Source: an uncultured Prochlorococcus sp. (GTDB taxonomy: Bacteria; Cyanobacteriota; Cyanobacteriia; PCC-6307; Cyanobiaceae). Taken from it: a DNA stretch of 64,000 bases. The stretch covers positions 19,207 through 83,206 of the forward strand of contig CACGKI010000005.1 of NCBI GenBank assembly GCA_902573565.1, given 5' to 3'. The notes under the pieces were generated by a model. It worked only from the letters and a program-made list of their open reading frames with translations. It was not told the origin of the DNA and searched no databases. Every line of letters starts with the position of its first letter. Position 1 is the first letter of the stretch. This document shows positions 7,389 through 16,746 of the stretch, in pieces. Both the position numbers and the translations under genes were made by a program.

Positions 7389-8258
7389 TTATTTTTCATC
7401 ACTATTTGCATATGGGCCAAAAAATTCACTGGCGTCTCTTCCCATTACTTTAGCAAGATTTAAACTTTTATCTATATCCCATTTAGATGCCATGCCATAA
7501 AGAATCCCAGCAGCAAATGAATCCCCACATCCATAAGAATCAACCTTTAATTTTTTGTTTTTAAGGGCCTTATATCTTCCTCCTGGAAATAGGATACCTC
7601 CATTCTCTCCCTCGGTCTTAATAGTATATTTGGGTTTTAAAGATAATTCAGAAAAAGAAAAAACTTCACCGGGATCAAGATTACTGCCTATTAATCCATC
7701 TAAAAGAACATTTGATTTATTAATTGTATTTAATCCTACCCTTGGTGTTGTACACAGTATTGAAGCTGATCTAGCCATTTTAAAAATCTCCGAATCAGAT
7801 GCAGTAATAAAAATTCCGTCCATTTTTTTTAAAATGTTCCATTCTAACTTATCTTTATGAGTTGGAGCCAACCTTTCTCCAATAACTGTTATTGCCCTTT
7901 CACCTTGAGAGTCAATTAAACTAAATCCTCTTCTAGTTGGTTTATCACGCCAAGCCACATGTAGCTTAATACCCATATTTGAGAGAATCTTGAAGCACTT
8001 GTCTCCATAATCATCATTACCTAAAGAGGTAAAAAAATGAATTTGGTTTAAAGTTAAATCACAAAGTTTTTTCGAGATAATAGAGCCACCACCAGCTGGA
8101 TACTCAAGGGACTTTTCAGAATGGGAAATTACTCCGGGTTTTGGTAATTGATCGACCTTTAAGAAATTAATCCACTCAACATGCCCAACAACAGCAAAAT
8201 TTAAATTTCCATTTTTAAATTTATAGTTTTCAGCTATATTATTCTTTTCAACAACCAT
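7389..8258 (-). CDS. PfkB-family carbohydrate kinase (ribokinase-like)
   Basis: A 289-residue kinase of the ribokinase/PfkB family. It has the N-terminal substrate half with the GGG turn at 56-58 and the PfkB signature at the C-terminus, SYGCGDSFAAG, with catalytic base Asp246. Family members phosphorylate ribose, fructose, adenosine or related sugars; the sequence does not tell which. Length is slightly short (typical 300-320). It is divergent from the DUF2834 gene across a 41-base gap and may lead the two small membrane-protein genes downstream. Confidence 0.88.
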   Translation of the reverse strand: MVVEKNNIAENYKFKNGNLNFAVVGHVEWINFLKVDQLPKPGVISHSEKSLEYPAGGGSIISKKLCDLTLNQIHFFTSLGNDDYGDKCFKILSNMGIKLHVAWRDKPTRRGFSLIDSQGERAITVIGERLAPTHKDKLEWNILKKMDGIFITASDSEIFKMARSASILCTTPRVGLNTINKSNVLLDGLIGSNLDPGEVFSFSELSLKPKYTIKTEGENGGILFPGGRYKALKNKKLKVDSYGCGDSFAAGILYGMASKWDIDKSLNLAKVMGRDASEFFGPYANSDEK

Positions 8259-8299
8259 AAGCTTTTAAATACTATTATTAAAAGAAATATTTTTAACAA

Positions 8300-8671
8300 G
8301 TGAATTCATTTAACATTTTAAAAGATAATAAACAGATACTATCTTATCTTTACCTTTTTCTATCAATTATGGGTGCTGCCCTGCCAATGATGGCAAATTT
8401 CGAATTTGCTAGGGAATATGGAAACAGCTTTGATATAAATAACTTCATTTCTTTAGCGAATGCAAACCCTGCAGCCCAGTCAATTTCAAGAGACCTATTA
8501 GTAGGTGCAAGCGCTATTTTTATATGGATAGTAAATGAATCAAAAAAACTTAACATGAAGAATATGTGGGTTGTCTACATTGGAACTTTTCTTATAGCCT
8601 TCGCATTCTCTGCACCTTTTTTCTTATTTCTAAGAGAGAGAAGAATTATTGAATTAGAAAAAATTAATTAA
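8300..8671 (+). CDS. DUF2834-like membrane protein
   Basis: A 123-residue protein with three hydrophobic segments (about 13-32, 64-80 and 90-112) and a short charged tail, matching the pattern of the DUF2834 family of small integral membrane proteins with no known role. The start is GTG at 8300; no ATG is available before the first membrane segment. Its TAA shares three bases with the stop of the convergent MFS gene. Confidence 0.68.
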   Translation: MNSFNILKDNKQILSYLYLFLSIMGAALPMMANFEFAREYGNSFDINNFISLANANPAAQSISRDLLVGASAIFIWIVNESKKLNMKNMWVVYIGTFLIAFAFSAPFFLFLRERRIIELEKIN

Positions 8672-9897
8672 AATAATCTCTTAAGGAGAATTGCAAATAC
8701 AATAAAGCAAGCAAATGAAATAGATAGCCAGATTACTGAAGCATAACCAAATAGATCTAATATACGTCCCGAAATAAATGGTCCAATAAAATATCCCATA
8801 GCGAAACATTGTGATAGTAGAGCAAGTGCAAAACCTTTTTTGTTCGAAGGAGCTATCCTGAAAACAACATCTGTAGAAGTTGGAAGAAATGAGGCAGTGC
8901 CTAAACTAACTAATATCAATGAAAAAGAAACCAAAGAAAAAGCTGGGATATTTAAATAGCTAGAAATAAATAATAAAAATGACGCAAAAGAAAAATTTAA
9001 CAAACTAAATTTCAAACCAAATAACCTACCTTTTTTTGATATCCAGGACCCGATAGGCCATTGTAAAAACAGTAATAAAATTAATTGAATTGAAATTATA
9101 AGGCTTGTAATTTCTTTACTTAATGCATTCCGATATACTCCACCTTTAACAAGATCCAGAGGCAAAGTTACTTGCATCAAAGCTAAAGAGGTAGTTATCA
9201 ATAAAATAGATAAAATTATTATTGTTGAATTTTTATTCCATTTCAATTGTCCATGATTAATTGGATCTACTAATTTTTTGTGGAAATTTTCTAAGTTTCT
9301 TTTAATAGAAGAACTATTTCTAGATATTAAATATGTGATAACTAACATGCAAAATATATCATTAATAAAAATTGATTTGGAATATAAAAAATTCGTCATA
9401 AAACCCCCTATGAATACTCCTAAAAATATTCCTAAAGCCTCCGAACTTCTAACAAGAGCATATGCTTTGCGTGTTTCGATCGGATAGCAAAAATAGGGCA
9501 CCCCTAATTCGGCAGCAGGCCAATATATTCCTGCAGCAGCTCCAACAAATGATTGTCCAAGTATATATAAAAAAGTATCTCTTGAAAAAATGAGACATAA
9601 GCTAGCTACAATACTTAGTATTGATGAAGTAACTATTGGAAATTGTATTTCCCCTGTTTTATTTAGATAATTACCTGTAAAGAGTCTAGTTACTGTTCCA
9701 ATTATTGCTGATATGGTAAAACCCAAACCAATATCTGTTGCTGATAAGCCAATGTTATTAAAAATAAGTGATGTTAAATAAATAACACCTCCTGCACCAA
9801 ATGCAGCATAAAATCTTATCTTGGTTATTAACCTCAAATGGTATGGAAATTTAATCCACCAATTTTTGCTAATTTGAAAACTATTTGGACTAATCAC
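8668..9897 (-). CDS. Major facilitator superfamily transporter
   Basis: A 409-residue protein with about twelve membrane segments and the MFS layout of two six-helix halves joined by a basic loop near residue 200 (SSIKRNLENFHKK). A loop with GNYLNKTGEI resembles the MFS loop 2-3 region. The substrate cannot be told from sequence. It starts with GTG at 9897, only two bases from the GTG of the divergent hydrolase, and no better start exists before the first helix. Its 3' end overlaps the DUF2834 gene by 4 bases. Confidence 0.88.
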   Translation of the reverse strand: MISPNSFQISKNWWIKFPYHLRLITKIRFYAAFGAGGVIYLTSLIFNNIGLSATDIGLGFTISAIIGTVTRLFTGNYLNKTGEIQFPIVTSSILSIVASLCLIFSRDTFLYILGQSFVGAAAGIYWPAAELGVPYFCYPIETRKAYALVRSSEALGIFLGVFIGGFMTNFLYSKSIFINDIFCMLVITYLISRNSSSIKRNLENFHKKLVDPINHGQLKWNKNSTIIILSILLITTSLALMQVTLPLDLVKGGVYRNALSKEITSLIISIQLILLLFLQWPIGSWISKKGRLFGLKFSLLNFSFASFLLFISSYLNIPAFSLVSFSLILVSLGTASFLPTSTDVVFRIAPSNKKGFALALLSQCFAMGYFIGPFISGRILDLFGYASVIWLSISFACFIVFAILLKRLF

Positions 9898-9899
9898 AA

Positions 9900-11450
9900 G
9901 TGAAAAACTTTTTTATACTTTTTTTAGGTTTTTGTGGTTTATTTTTTAGTAACGGTGCAAAGGCTGCAGAAAAAATAAATATTAAGTTTGAAGAGATGAA
10001 AATCCCTCTTACTATAGAACAATTATCAAAATTAGAAAAATACAAAGAGGATTCAACAGAATTAATAGATTGGTTAAGAAAAAATGGATTAATAAGATTT
10101 TTTGAGTTATCAAAATTTCTAGAATTTCCAGTTTTCAAGGAAGAAGGACTAAATAGAGAAGTATTAAGAAGTTGGATAGGGCGTAAAATTCTAACAGAAT
10201 TAAGCAAAACCATTACAGTTCCAAATGACAATAATGGGACAGAAATTTATAACACTATAGAAAATTTATTAGATGAAAAAAAGGAAATTTCAACTCTAGA
10301 CATCATAGAGAATTTACCTACAGAAGAAATTTCACTAGATATAGATAACTTAATCTTAATAATTTCATCTTGGAAAACTGAATTATCAATGCAACAAGAT
10401 CTTATATCCAAATTAAATAATCTTGAAAGTACAAACCAAAATGCCTTCAAAAATACTAAAAAAAAATCAACTCAAGATCTAATAAAGATTGATAAAAAAA
10501 TTTATGCTCCTCACCGAGTAAAACCTTTTGACATTGAACTATGGAAAAGTAAAAAAACAAACGATGATAAAGAACTGATAATTTTTATGCCAGGACTTGG
10601 AGGTGAAATTAATAATTTCAAATGGATAGGTAGCGAATTGGTTAAAAGGGGCTGGCCAATATTATTCATAGATCATAGAGGGAGTAATTTAAAAGCAATC
10701 ACTGAAGTACTCGAGAAAGGGGGATCAGTTCCAGGAATTGCAGACTTTTTTTTATATAGAATTAAAGACTTAGATGCTGTATTAGATGCTCATGAGAATG
10801 GGGAATTTGGTTTGCCTAACAATTCTTACATCTTAATGGGGCATTCTCTTGGTTCTTTAATAGCACTTTTATATGAGGGTAAAAAACCAACTAATAATCT
10901 TGAGGAAAGATGTGATTCTGCATTAAAGGATTTTGCAATAACAAATTTATCAAAACTACTTCAATGTCAATTAAGCGAAATTCCTTTCTCTGGAAAAAAT
11001 AATGCTAATAAGGCAAGTTCAATAATAGGATTTAATTCGTTTGGCAGTTTAGTATGGCCAAAAGAATATAGTTCTGGCATTAAAACACCAACTCTTCTGA
11101 TAGGGGGTACATATGACCTTATAACACCTTTAATGAATGAACAATTTAAAGTATTTTCTGCTTTAAATAATCCATCAAATAGATTTCTAATCATTGAAGG
11201 AGCAAGTCATTTCTCTCCAATAAGAATTGGAAATAGTAATAAAGAAAATAATGACGTCTTTAAAATAAGTGAATCTTTTATTGGTGCAGATCCAATACTA
11301 GTACAAGATTTATCTGTAAAATTTATAGTCAAATTTCTAGAAAATATTAATAACCAAGAAGTACCTAAAGTAATTAAAAACCAAAGAGATTTGGAACTTG
11401 ATTTCCATTTTTTAGACCTTGAAACTATAAAAGAAATTTCCAAAAATTAG
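9900..11450 (+). CDS. Exported alpha/beta hydrolase with DUF1400 N-terminal domain
   Basis: A 516-residue protein: signal peptide (1-22, ending NGAKAA), a helical DUF1400-type region at about 25-150, then an alpha/beta-hydrolase core. The core shows an oxyanion-type GLGGE, the nucleophile elbow GHSLGS, an Asp in GTYDLITP and the catalytic His in EGASHFSP. This architecture is common in cyanobacteria as a predicted periplasmic or lumenal lipase/esterase/dienelactone-hydrolase-like enzyme of unknown substrate. It starts with GTG, back to back with the MFS gene, and its TAG overlaps the convergent permease by 4 bases. Confidence 0.88.
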   Translation: MKNFFILFLGFCGLFFSNGAKAAEKINIKFEEMKIPLTIEQLSKLEKYKEDSTELIDWLRKNGLIRFFELSKFLEFPVFKEEGLNREVLRSWIGRKILTELSKTITVPNDNNGTEIYNTIENLLDEKKEISTLDIIENLPTEEISLDIDNLILIISSWKTELSMQQDLISKLNNLESTNQNAFKNTKKKSTQDLIKIDKKIYAPHRVKPFDIELWKSKKTNDDKELIIFMPGLGGEINNFKWIGSELVKRGWPILFIDHRGSNLKAITEVLEKGGSVPGIADFFLYRIKDLDAVLDAHENGEFGLPNNSYILMGHSLGSLIALLYEGKKPTNNLEERCDSALKDFAITNLSKLLQCQLSEIPFSGKNNANKASSIIGFNSFGSLVWPKEYSSGIKTPTLLIGGTYDLITPLMNEQFKVFSALNNPSNRFLIIEGASHFSPIRIGNSNKENNDVFKISESFIGADPILVQDLSVKFIVKFLENINNQEVPKVIKNQRDLELDFHFLDLETIKEISKN

Positions 11451-12469
11451 TACTCTATTCGTGGATCTAAATATGCGATTAAAATATCTACAAATAGATT
11501 TAATGAAACTATGAGCATAGAGGTAAAAATTACAATTCCTTGCACCAAGGTATAGTCTCTCTGAGAAATTGCTTCATGTAATCTTAAAGCAATCCCTGGC
11601 CATGAAAAAGTTACTTCGAACAATAGGGCACCTCCTGCTAAAGAGGCCATAGTCAACCCAGAAATAGTGACAATAGGCAATAGAGCATTAGGCAATGCAT
11701 GGTTTAAAAAGATTTTTTTTCTCGAAATCCCTCGACATATAGCCGCATTCACGTAATCACTTTTTAATGTCTTATCCAAATTCACTCTTAATGAGCGGCT
11801 GAATATACCACTCAAAAGAAAGCCAAGAGTTATGGAAGGAAGTGCGAGATGATAAAGGCTATCTTTCAAAGCAATAATATTATTTGAAAGAATACTATCT
11901 AAAACTAAAAAACCTGTAATTTGAGGTTGTTGCTGAAATATTGGAAATCTACCCCCAATTGGGGAAATTTTAAAAAATACAGAAAATAATAATTGAGCTA
12001 ACATGGCACCCCAAAAAGGAGGGATCGCATATGTAGCAATTCCTAATATTCTCGTAAGATAATCAGTCTTTTTACCTCTATTTCTCAAGCCAATTAATCC
12101 CAGTGGAAATCCTATTAGTGTGGCACTTAATATTGAAAAGAATCCAAGCTCAAGACTTGCAGGCAATGACTTAAGAATAATTTTTAGAACTGGCTCTTGG
12201 GTACTAAGAGATTGGCCAAAATCCAAGTGCACTATATTTTTAATATATGAAAAATATTGATTTATTAAAGGTTCATTAAGCCCCAATTTATTTCTTAAAA
12301 ATTCCCTTGAAAAGGCATCAGCACCAGATCCAAGTATGGCATCGACAGGATCGCCTGGAGCAACTCTCAATAAAATAAATACTAATGAAGAAATTATCCA
12401 TAACATTATTGGTATTAATGAAATTTTTATTAAGGAATAATTTAGTAGTTTATTTAAATTTCTACTCAT
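11447..12469 (-). CDS. ABC transporter permease, DppB/OppB type
   Basis: A 340-residue inner-membrane permease of the peptide/nickel importer class, with about six membrane segments, the RVAPGDPVDAILG block of DppB-like proteins near residue 35, and the cytoplasmic EAA-type loop (NAAICRGISRKKIFLNHALPN split across the helix) that contacts the ATPase. The ATG at 12469 lies inside the end of the binding-protein gene (8-base overlap, ATGAGTAG), so the two are co-translated. The DppC-type partner and ATPases are not nearby and must be encoded elsewhere. Confidence 0.93.
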   Translation of the reverse strand: MSRNLNKLLNYSLIKISLIPIMLWIISSLVFILLRVAPGDPVDAILGSGADAFSREFLRNKLGLNEPLINQYFSYIKNIVHLDFGQSLSTQEPVLKIILKSLPASLELGFFSILSATLIGFPLGLIGLRNRGKKTDYLTRILGIATYAIPPFWGAMLAQLLFSVFFKISPIGGRFPIFQQQPQITGFLVLDSILSNNIIALKDSLYHLALPSITLGFLLSGIFSRSLRVNLDKTLKSDYVNAAICRGISRKKIFLNHALPNALLPIVTISGLTMASLAGGALLFEVTFSWPGIALRLHEAISQRDYTLVQGIVIFTSMLIVSLNLFVDILIAYLDPRIEY

Positions 12470-14033
12470 CAATTAACTCAAGATCACTTAATGAAATTAT
12501 TCCTGCACCATTAAAAATAGGTGTTGATATTTTATTTTGAGACCATGCTTTTTGAGAAGATACCCAAATAGGAATATAAGGGATTGAATTTGCTGCTATT
12601 TTTTCAATTTCAAGAAGTTTTTCTAATCTTTTAATTCCACTTGTTTTTTCACTCTCAAGAAATAAACTTTCCACTTTATTAGATCCCCAAAAACTACCGC
12701 TATAAACTGATTCTCCTTTTTTACATATACCATCAACTATTTCATTACAACTTAAAAGAGGGGTGAGATAGGCTTCTGGATCTGAATAAGCTCCAGTCCA
12801 ATCGAGAATAACTGCTGTATAAATTCCTAAACTTAGATTCTTATAAACTGTTGTGGATTCAACCCCATTGAGTTCAATATCAATACAATCTTTCAAAGAA
12901 TTTTTAATTTCTTCCTGCCATGTCAGGGCAATAAGCTTGTCAGCTGGTACATTAGATCTATAAGTAAGGGGTATCTTCAGAATATTTCCATTACAATAAT
13001 TTTCTTTTTCCAATAACCTTCTAGCTTCTAAATAATTATATTTAGGCCACAGTTCTTGATTATCTTTTTTAAATATTGTAGGAATAATTGATCGAGATGG
13101 CTTCCTTAATCCATAACTTACTTTCTCACTAATTAATTTTCTATTAAGACTTTTTGCCAAAGCCAGTCTTAAATTAAGATTACTTAAAGGATAAGAACTA
13201 GTTTTAAGGCTTATAAAACTTAATTCAGTGAAAGGGCTATTACCCTCTTTAAACTCATTATTTTTGCTTAAATTATTTAGACTTTTTCTTTGACTATCAT
13301 CAATTGAATTTGATAAGAGCACATCAATTTGTTTACTTTTTAAAGCCCCAAAAAGAGAGGATGAATTTGAGTATCCCACAAAATTAATGCCCTTATTTAA
13401 GGGCTTTTCGCCCCAATAATTCAAATTTGGATCAATTGATTGGACTTCATTAGAAAAACTGGTCAGCACATACTTGCCAGTGCCAACGAATTTTTCATTT
13501 AGAAACTTATCAGAGTATTCTTTGTAAAATGTAGGAGATATTGGAGTTAAATTTACTGATGTAAGTAAACCATTTAAAGAACTTGACGGTTTATTTAAAT
13601 TTATTATGACTGAATATTCACTTGGCGTTTCTATTGATTTAATCTTATTTCCCAAAATATAATTCATAGTTCCAATTCTTTTGAATCTATCAAAAGTAAA
13701 CTTTATAGCATTTGAGTTAAATGAAGTTCCATCGTGAAATAAAACATTTTTTCTTAAATTAATAAATATTTGAAGTCTATCCTTTGAAATAATTGGCATC
13801 CCCGAGGCCAATTGAGGTATTAATTCTCCATTAGAATTTAATTCATATAACGTATCACCAAGAGAACTGATTAATTGAATTGATTTAAGAGTATTAGCTC
13901 TAGCTGGATCTAAAGATTCAATCTTTCCAGAACTTGCTACTATGATTTTTTTTGATATTCTTTTTGAACTACAAGAATTCTGTAAAAAAGAAATTAAAAT
14001 GATAAATATAGATAAAAGAACTTTCTTTCTCAT
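12462..14033 (-). CDS. ABC transporter substrate-binding lipoprotein, peptide/nickel family 5
   Basis: A 523-residue extracytoplasmic solute-binding protein. Residues 1-20 form a lipoprotein signal ending in LQNSC, with Cys21 as the likely lipidation site. The body matches DppA/OppA-like proteins: LDPARANT near the start, an FHDGTSFNSNAIKFTFDR block near 100-118 and ILDWTGAYSDPEAYLTP near 410. Ligands in this family include peptides, nickel, opines and sugars; none can be chosen here. It overlaps the permease gene by 8 bases. Confidence 0.93.
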   Translation of the reverse strand: MRKKVLLSIFIILISFLQNSCSSKRISKKIIVASSGKIESLDPARANTLKSIQLISSLGDTLYELNSNGELIPQLASGMPIISKDRLQIFINLRKNVLFHDGTSFNSNAIKFTFDRFKRIGTMNYILGNKIKSIETPSEYSVIINLNKPSSSLNGLLTSVNLTPISPTFYKEYSDKFLNEKFVGTGKYVLTSFSNEVQSIDPNLNYWGEKPLNKGINFVGYSNSSSLFGALKSKQIDVLLSNSIDDSQRKSLNNLSKNNEFKEGNSPFTELSFISLKTSSYPLSNLNLRLALAKSLNRKLISEKVSYGLRKPSRSIIPTIFKKDNQELWPKYNYLEARRLLEKENYCNGNILKIPLTYRSNVPADKLIALTWQEEIKNSLKDCIDIELNGVESTTVYKNLSLGIYTAVILDWTGAYSDPEAYLTPLLSCNEIVDGICKKGESVYSGSFWGSNKVESLFLESEKTSGIKRLEKLLEIEKIAANSIPYIPIWVSSQKAWSQNKISTPIFNGAGIISLSDLELIDE

Positions 14034-14050
14034 ATTTCTAAAATACTAAA

Positions 14051-14302
14051 TTAGTTTAAGGATTGTTTTGGACAAAAAATTTGTAAGGTTATTTGACTTA
14101 TTTCTAAAGCAAATGTTTTTTTAGAATTACAAGCAAAAGGCCACTCTCTAACCCAACAAATTTTTTTACTTATATTTAAACCAACTACTTGAAAAGTCTT
14201 ATTGCTATTTTTAATTCTTACGCAAGCACCTTTGTAAAGATTTTCAGAACAAATTAATTTATTTATTTCATTTTTATTATCTAATAGTTTTGAATGAATC
14301 AT
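14051..14302 (-). CDS. Small hypothetical protein (83 aa)
   Basis: A soluble 83-residue product with four cysteines (near residues 18, 27, 49 and 58) and a WVREWPFAC block. It contains a short beta-rich core that reads like a small SH3-like barrel (ACVRIKNSNKTFQVVGL). No named family is recognised. It lies 17 bases upstream of the binding-protein gene on the same strand and may be transcribed with the ABC transporter. There is no signal peptide. Confidence 0.6.
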   Translation of the reverse strand: MIHSKLLDNKNEINKLICSENLYKGACVRIKNSNKTFQVVGLNISKKICWVREWPFACNSKKTFALEISQITLQIFCPKQSLN

Positions 14303-14372
14303 TAAGGTGTTAAATCTAAACGCTTACTTTCTTCGGTTTAACAAGGTATGAAGAAATTTGCAAACTATTTTT

Positions 14373-15674
14373 TTAAATACAACTTAATTGACTAGCAATA
14401 GTTTTGACTTCATTAAGAGAATTTATTTCATCTTTTGATTTTTCAAAACTTCCATTATTTACCTCATGAGTTATAACAACAATTTCAGCTTTATCCTCAG
14501 TTGCGTCTAGTTGAACAATTGATTCGATTGATACATTATTATTTCCAAAAATATCTCCAATCTTTCCTATTACGCCGGGACTATCAAGACAAATTATTCT
14601 AAGATAATTTTTTTTATTTATTTCAGAAGATCCTATGATATGACACTTTCTCCAGAAATCAAAAGATAATAATGGATCGATTGAATTATTATTTTTTTCT
14701 GACGCGGCGTGCAGATTTAATATATCTGATACTACTGATGCAGCTGTTGGACCACTCCCTGCACCTGGACCATACAACATTATTTCTCCAAGAGGTTCAG
14801 CCTCTATCATTAATGCATTGTTAACTCCCATAACTGTTGCCAATGGATGAGATTTTGGAATCAAGGAAGGGCCTACCCAAATATTCAAAGCAAGTGAATC
14901 ATTACTATTAATTTGTTTCCTTTCGGAAAGAGCCAAAAGTTTTATTTCAAATCCTAATTTATTAGCATATTCGATATCCTTTAGATTAATGTTGCTAATG
15001 CCATCTGAATGTATTTCGTCTCTTTTGATTTTGCCTCCAAATGCAAGTTCACTAAGAATAGAAATCTTATCAGCAGCGTCATGTCCCTCGACATCTGCCG
15101 TTGGATCTAATTCTGCATACCCAAGGCTTTGAGCCAATTTTAATGTTTCCTTATAATCAGCTTTCTCATTGGCCATCTTTGAAAGAATAAAATTTGTTGT
15201 GCCATTTATTATCCCAACCATTTTTTTTATGCTGTTACTTTTTAATGATCTTTTTAATGGTTCAATTATTGGAATCCCTCCACAGACTGCTGCCTCTGAC
15301 AATATATAAACTCCTTCTTTAGCAGCAGTTTTGTATATTTCTTCTCCATATCTTGCCATGACTGCCTTATTTGCTGTCACAACAGATTTACCTGATTTTA
15401 ATGATCGCAAAATAATATCTTTCGCCAAATCAACCCCTCCCATTACTTCAACAATTACATCAATAGTGGGGTCATCAACTAATTCAAATGGATCATCAGT
15501 TAAAAAATTATTTTCTAGATCAATATCCCTTTTTTTACAAAGATCTCTAACTGCTATTTTTGCGATTTCTATTTCTTTAAGAATTGGATGTGAATCAACT
15601 TCAGTACCTAAAATTTTATAAATCCCTGAACCCACAGTTCCAAAACCTACGATACCGATTTTGCATTTTCTCAT
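14373..15674 (-). CDS. hom: Homoserine dehydrogenase
   Basis: A 433-residue monofunctional enzyme reducing aspartate semialdehyde to homoserine, the branch point to threonine, methionine and isoleucine. The NAD(P)-binding GFGTVGSG lies at residues 10-17, the catalytic region around EGHDAADKISIL near 210-221, and a C-terminal ACT domain at about 355-430 (RIICLDSPGVIGKIG) for feedback control by threonine. Length is normal for this form. It is the last gene of a leftward run that includes sufE, the 5-FCL gene, ruvC and chlI. Confidence 0.96.
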   Translation of the reverse strand: MRKCKIGIVGFGTVGSGIYKILGTEVDSHPILKEIEIAKIAVRDLCKKRDIDLENNFLTDDPFELVDDPTIDVIVEVMGGVDLAKDIILRSLKSGKSVVTANKAVMARYGEEIYKTAAKEGVYILSEAAVCGGIPIIEPLKRSLKSNSIKKMVGIINGTTNFILSKMANEKADYKETLKLAQSLGYAELDPTADVEGHDAADKISILSELAFGGKIKRDEIHSDGISNINLKDIEYANKLGFEIKLLALSERKQINSNDSLALNIWVGPSLIPKSHPLATVMGVNNALMIEAEPLGEIMLYGPGAGSGPTAASVVSDILNLHAASEKNNNSIDPLLSFDFWRKCHIIGSSEINKKNYLRIICLDSPGVIGKIGDIFGNNNVSIESIVQLDATEDKAEIVVITHEVNNGSFEKSKDEINSLNEVKTIASQLSCI

Positions 15675-15719
15675 TTTGTTATTTCTTTTTACTTTGAGTT
15701 TAATTTTATATTATTAGAC

Positions 15720-16139
15720 CTACAAAAATTCATTTGCTTGAGACTGCATTTTCAATAATATATTTAAAAAACCATTTGATCGAGAAGGAGTTAAGCTTGC
15801 TTTCAAGCCAGTATCTTCTATAAATTTCTTATCAATTTCAACAACTTCATTTGGGGTTAACTCATTTAATCCACTAATTAGAAATGCCAACAAACCTTTT
15901 GTTATGAGAGCATCAGAATAGCCTTCCCAAGATAATTTACCCGCTTTAATAGAAGCTTTAACAAAAACTTCTGAAACGCATCCCTTAACCTTATTTTCTT
16001 CAACAAGGATCTTACTATTTGGTTCTTTCAATTTTTTGCCAAGCCACAAAATGTATTCATATTTTCTTTTTGGATCTTCTGATTTTTTCAACTTTTCAAC
16101 TAATTTTGATAAGTTATCGTATTTTTCTTGATTTTCCAT
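15720..16139 (-). CDS. sufE: SufE-type cysteine desulfurase partner
   Basis: A 139-residue SufE protein that accepts sulfur from the SufS cysteine desulfurase for iron-sulfur cluster assembly. The acceptor cysteine is in VKGCVSEVF, at about residue 49, and the family's WLGKKLKE helix lies ahead of it. Length is typical. It lies between hom and the 5-formyltetrahydrofolate cyclo-ligase gene with short gaps on both sides (45 and 40 bases). Confidence 0.94.
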   Translation of the reverse strand: MENQEKYDNLSKLVEKLKKSEDPKRKYEYILWLGKKLKEPNSKILVEENKVKGCVSEVFVKASIKAGKLSWEGYSDALITKGLLAFLISGLNELTPNEVVEIDKKFIEDTGLKASLTPSRSNGFLNILLKMQSQANEFL

Positions 16140-16179
16140 TTTTTAAAAAACTATTAATTAACCACTTGTAGATCTTTTA

Positions 16180-16737
16180 TTATACAAATATTTCTTTTTC
16201 TGTGATAAAGCCAGATAAGGGAATATCCCACTCAGCTCTAGGTAATGGAATAGTACTTACACAATTGGAAGTTAATACTCCAATGCATGGAATTTTCCTC
16301 CAATTTCTATCTCTCCTTAATTTATCAAAATAACCTCCTCCATAACCTAATCTTATTAGATTTTTATCTACAGATAGACATGGAACCAATATCATACTTA
16401 TCTGGTTATGACTTAATGAAAAAGAGTTATTTGGACTTAATATCCCCTCAGAGTCTTTTGTAAGAGGTCTTTCATCCCATGGATAAAATAACAACTCTTT
16501 TTTATCTTTACATCTGGGCAAAGCTAAAGAAATTTTTTCATTGAGACTTCTTATATCTACTTCCTTATTTAGAGGCCAATATATAGCTATGTAACCAATG
16601 TTTTTATATTCCTTAATAAATGAATCCACATATAATTTTACATTTTTTTCTACATTTTCTCTTTGATTTAGAGAAATCTCATCTCTAAGTTTTCTAAACG
16701 TATCCCTCTCCAAGTTCTTTCTTTCAAAGATATTCAT
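16180..16737 (-). CDS. 5-formyltetrahydrofolate cyclo-ligase
   Basis: A 185-residue member of the 5-FCL family, which uses ATP to convert 5-formyl-THF to 5,10-methenyl-THF and so recovers folate. The family's glycine-rich block LGYGGGYFDKL lies at about residues 129-139, and the N-terminal basic region RDTFRKLRDEIS is also typical. Length is normal. It ends 40 bases before sufE and starts 9 bases after ruvC, in a leftward run of mixed housekeeping genes. Confidence 0.92.
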   Translation of the reverse strand: MNIFERKNLERDTFRKLRDEISLNQRENVEKNVKLYVDSFIKEYKNIGYIAIYWPLNKEVDIRSLNEKISLALPRCKDKKELLFYPWDERPLTKDSEGILSPNNSFSLSHNQISMILVPCLSVDKNLIRLGYGGGYFDKLRRDRNWRKIPCIGVLTSNCVSTIPLPRAEWDIPLSGFITEKEIFV

Positions 16738-16746
16738 ATTTAATCT

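Noticed and set aside
7555..7860. A 101-codon + strand frame inside the PfkB kinase gene
   Set aside because: It is antisense to a recognisable kinase with intact signature residues; no independent evidence.
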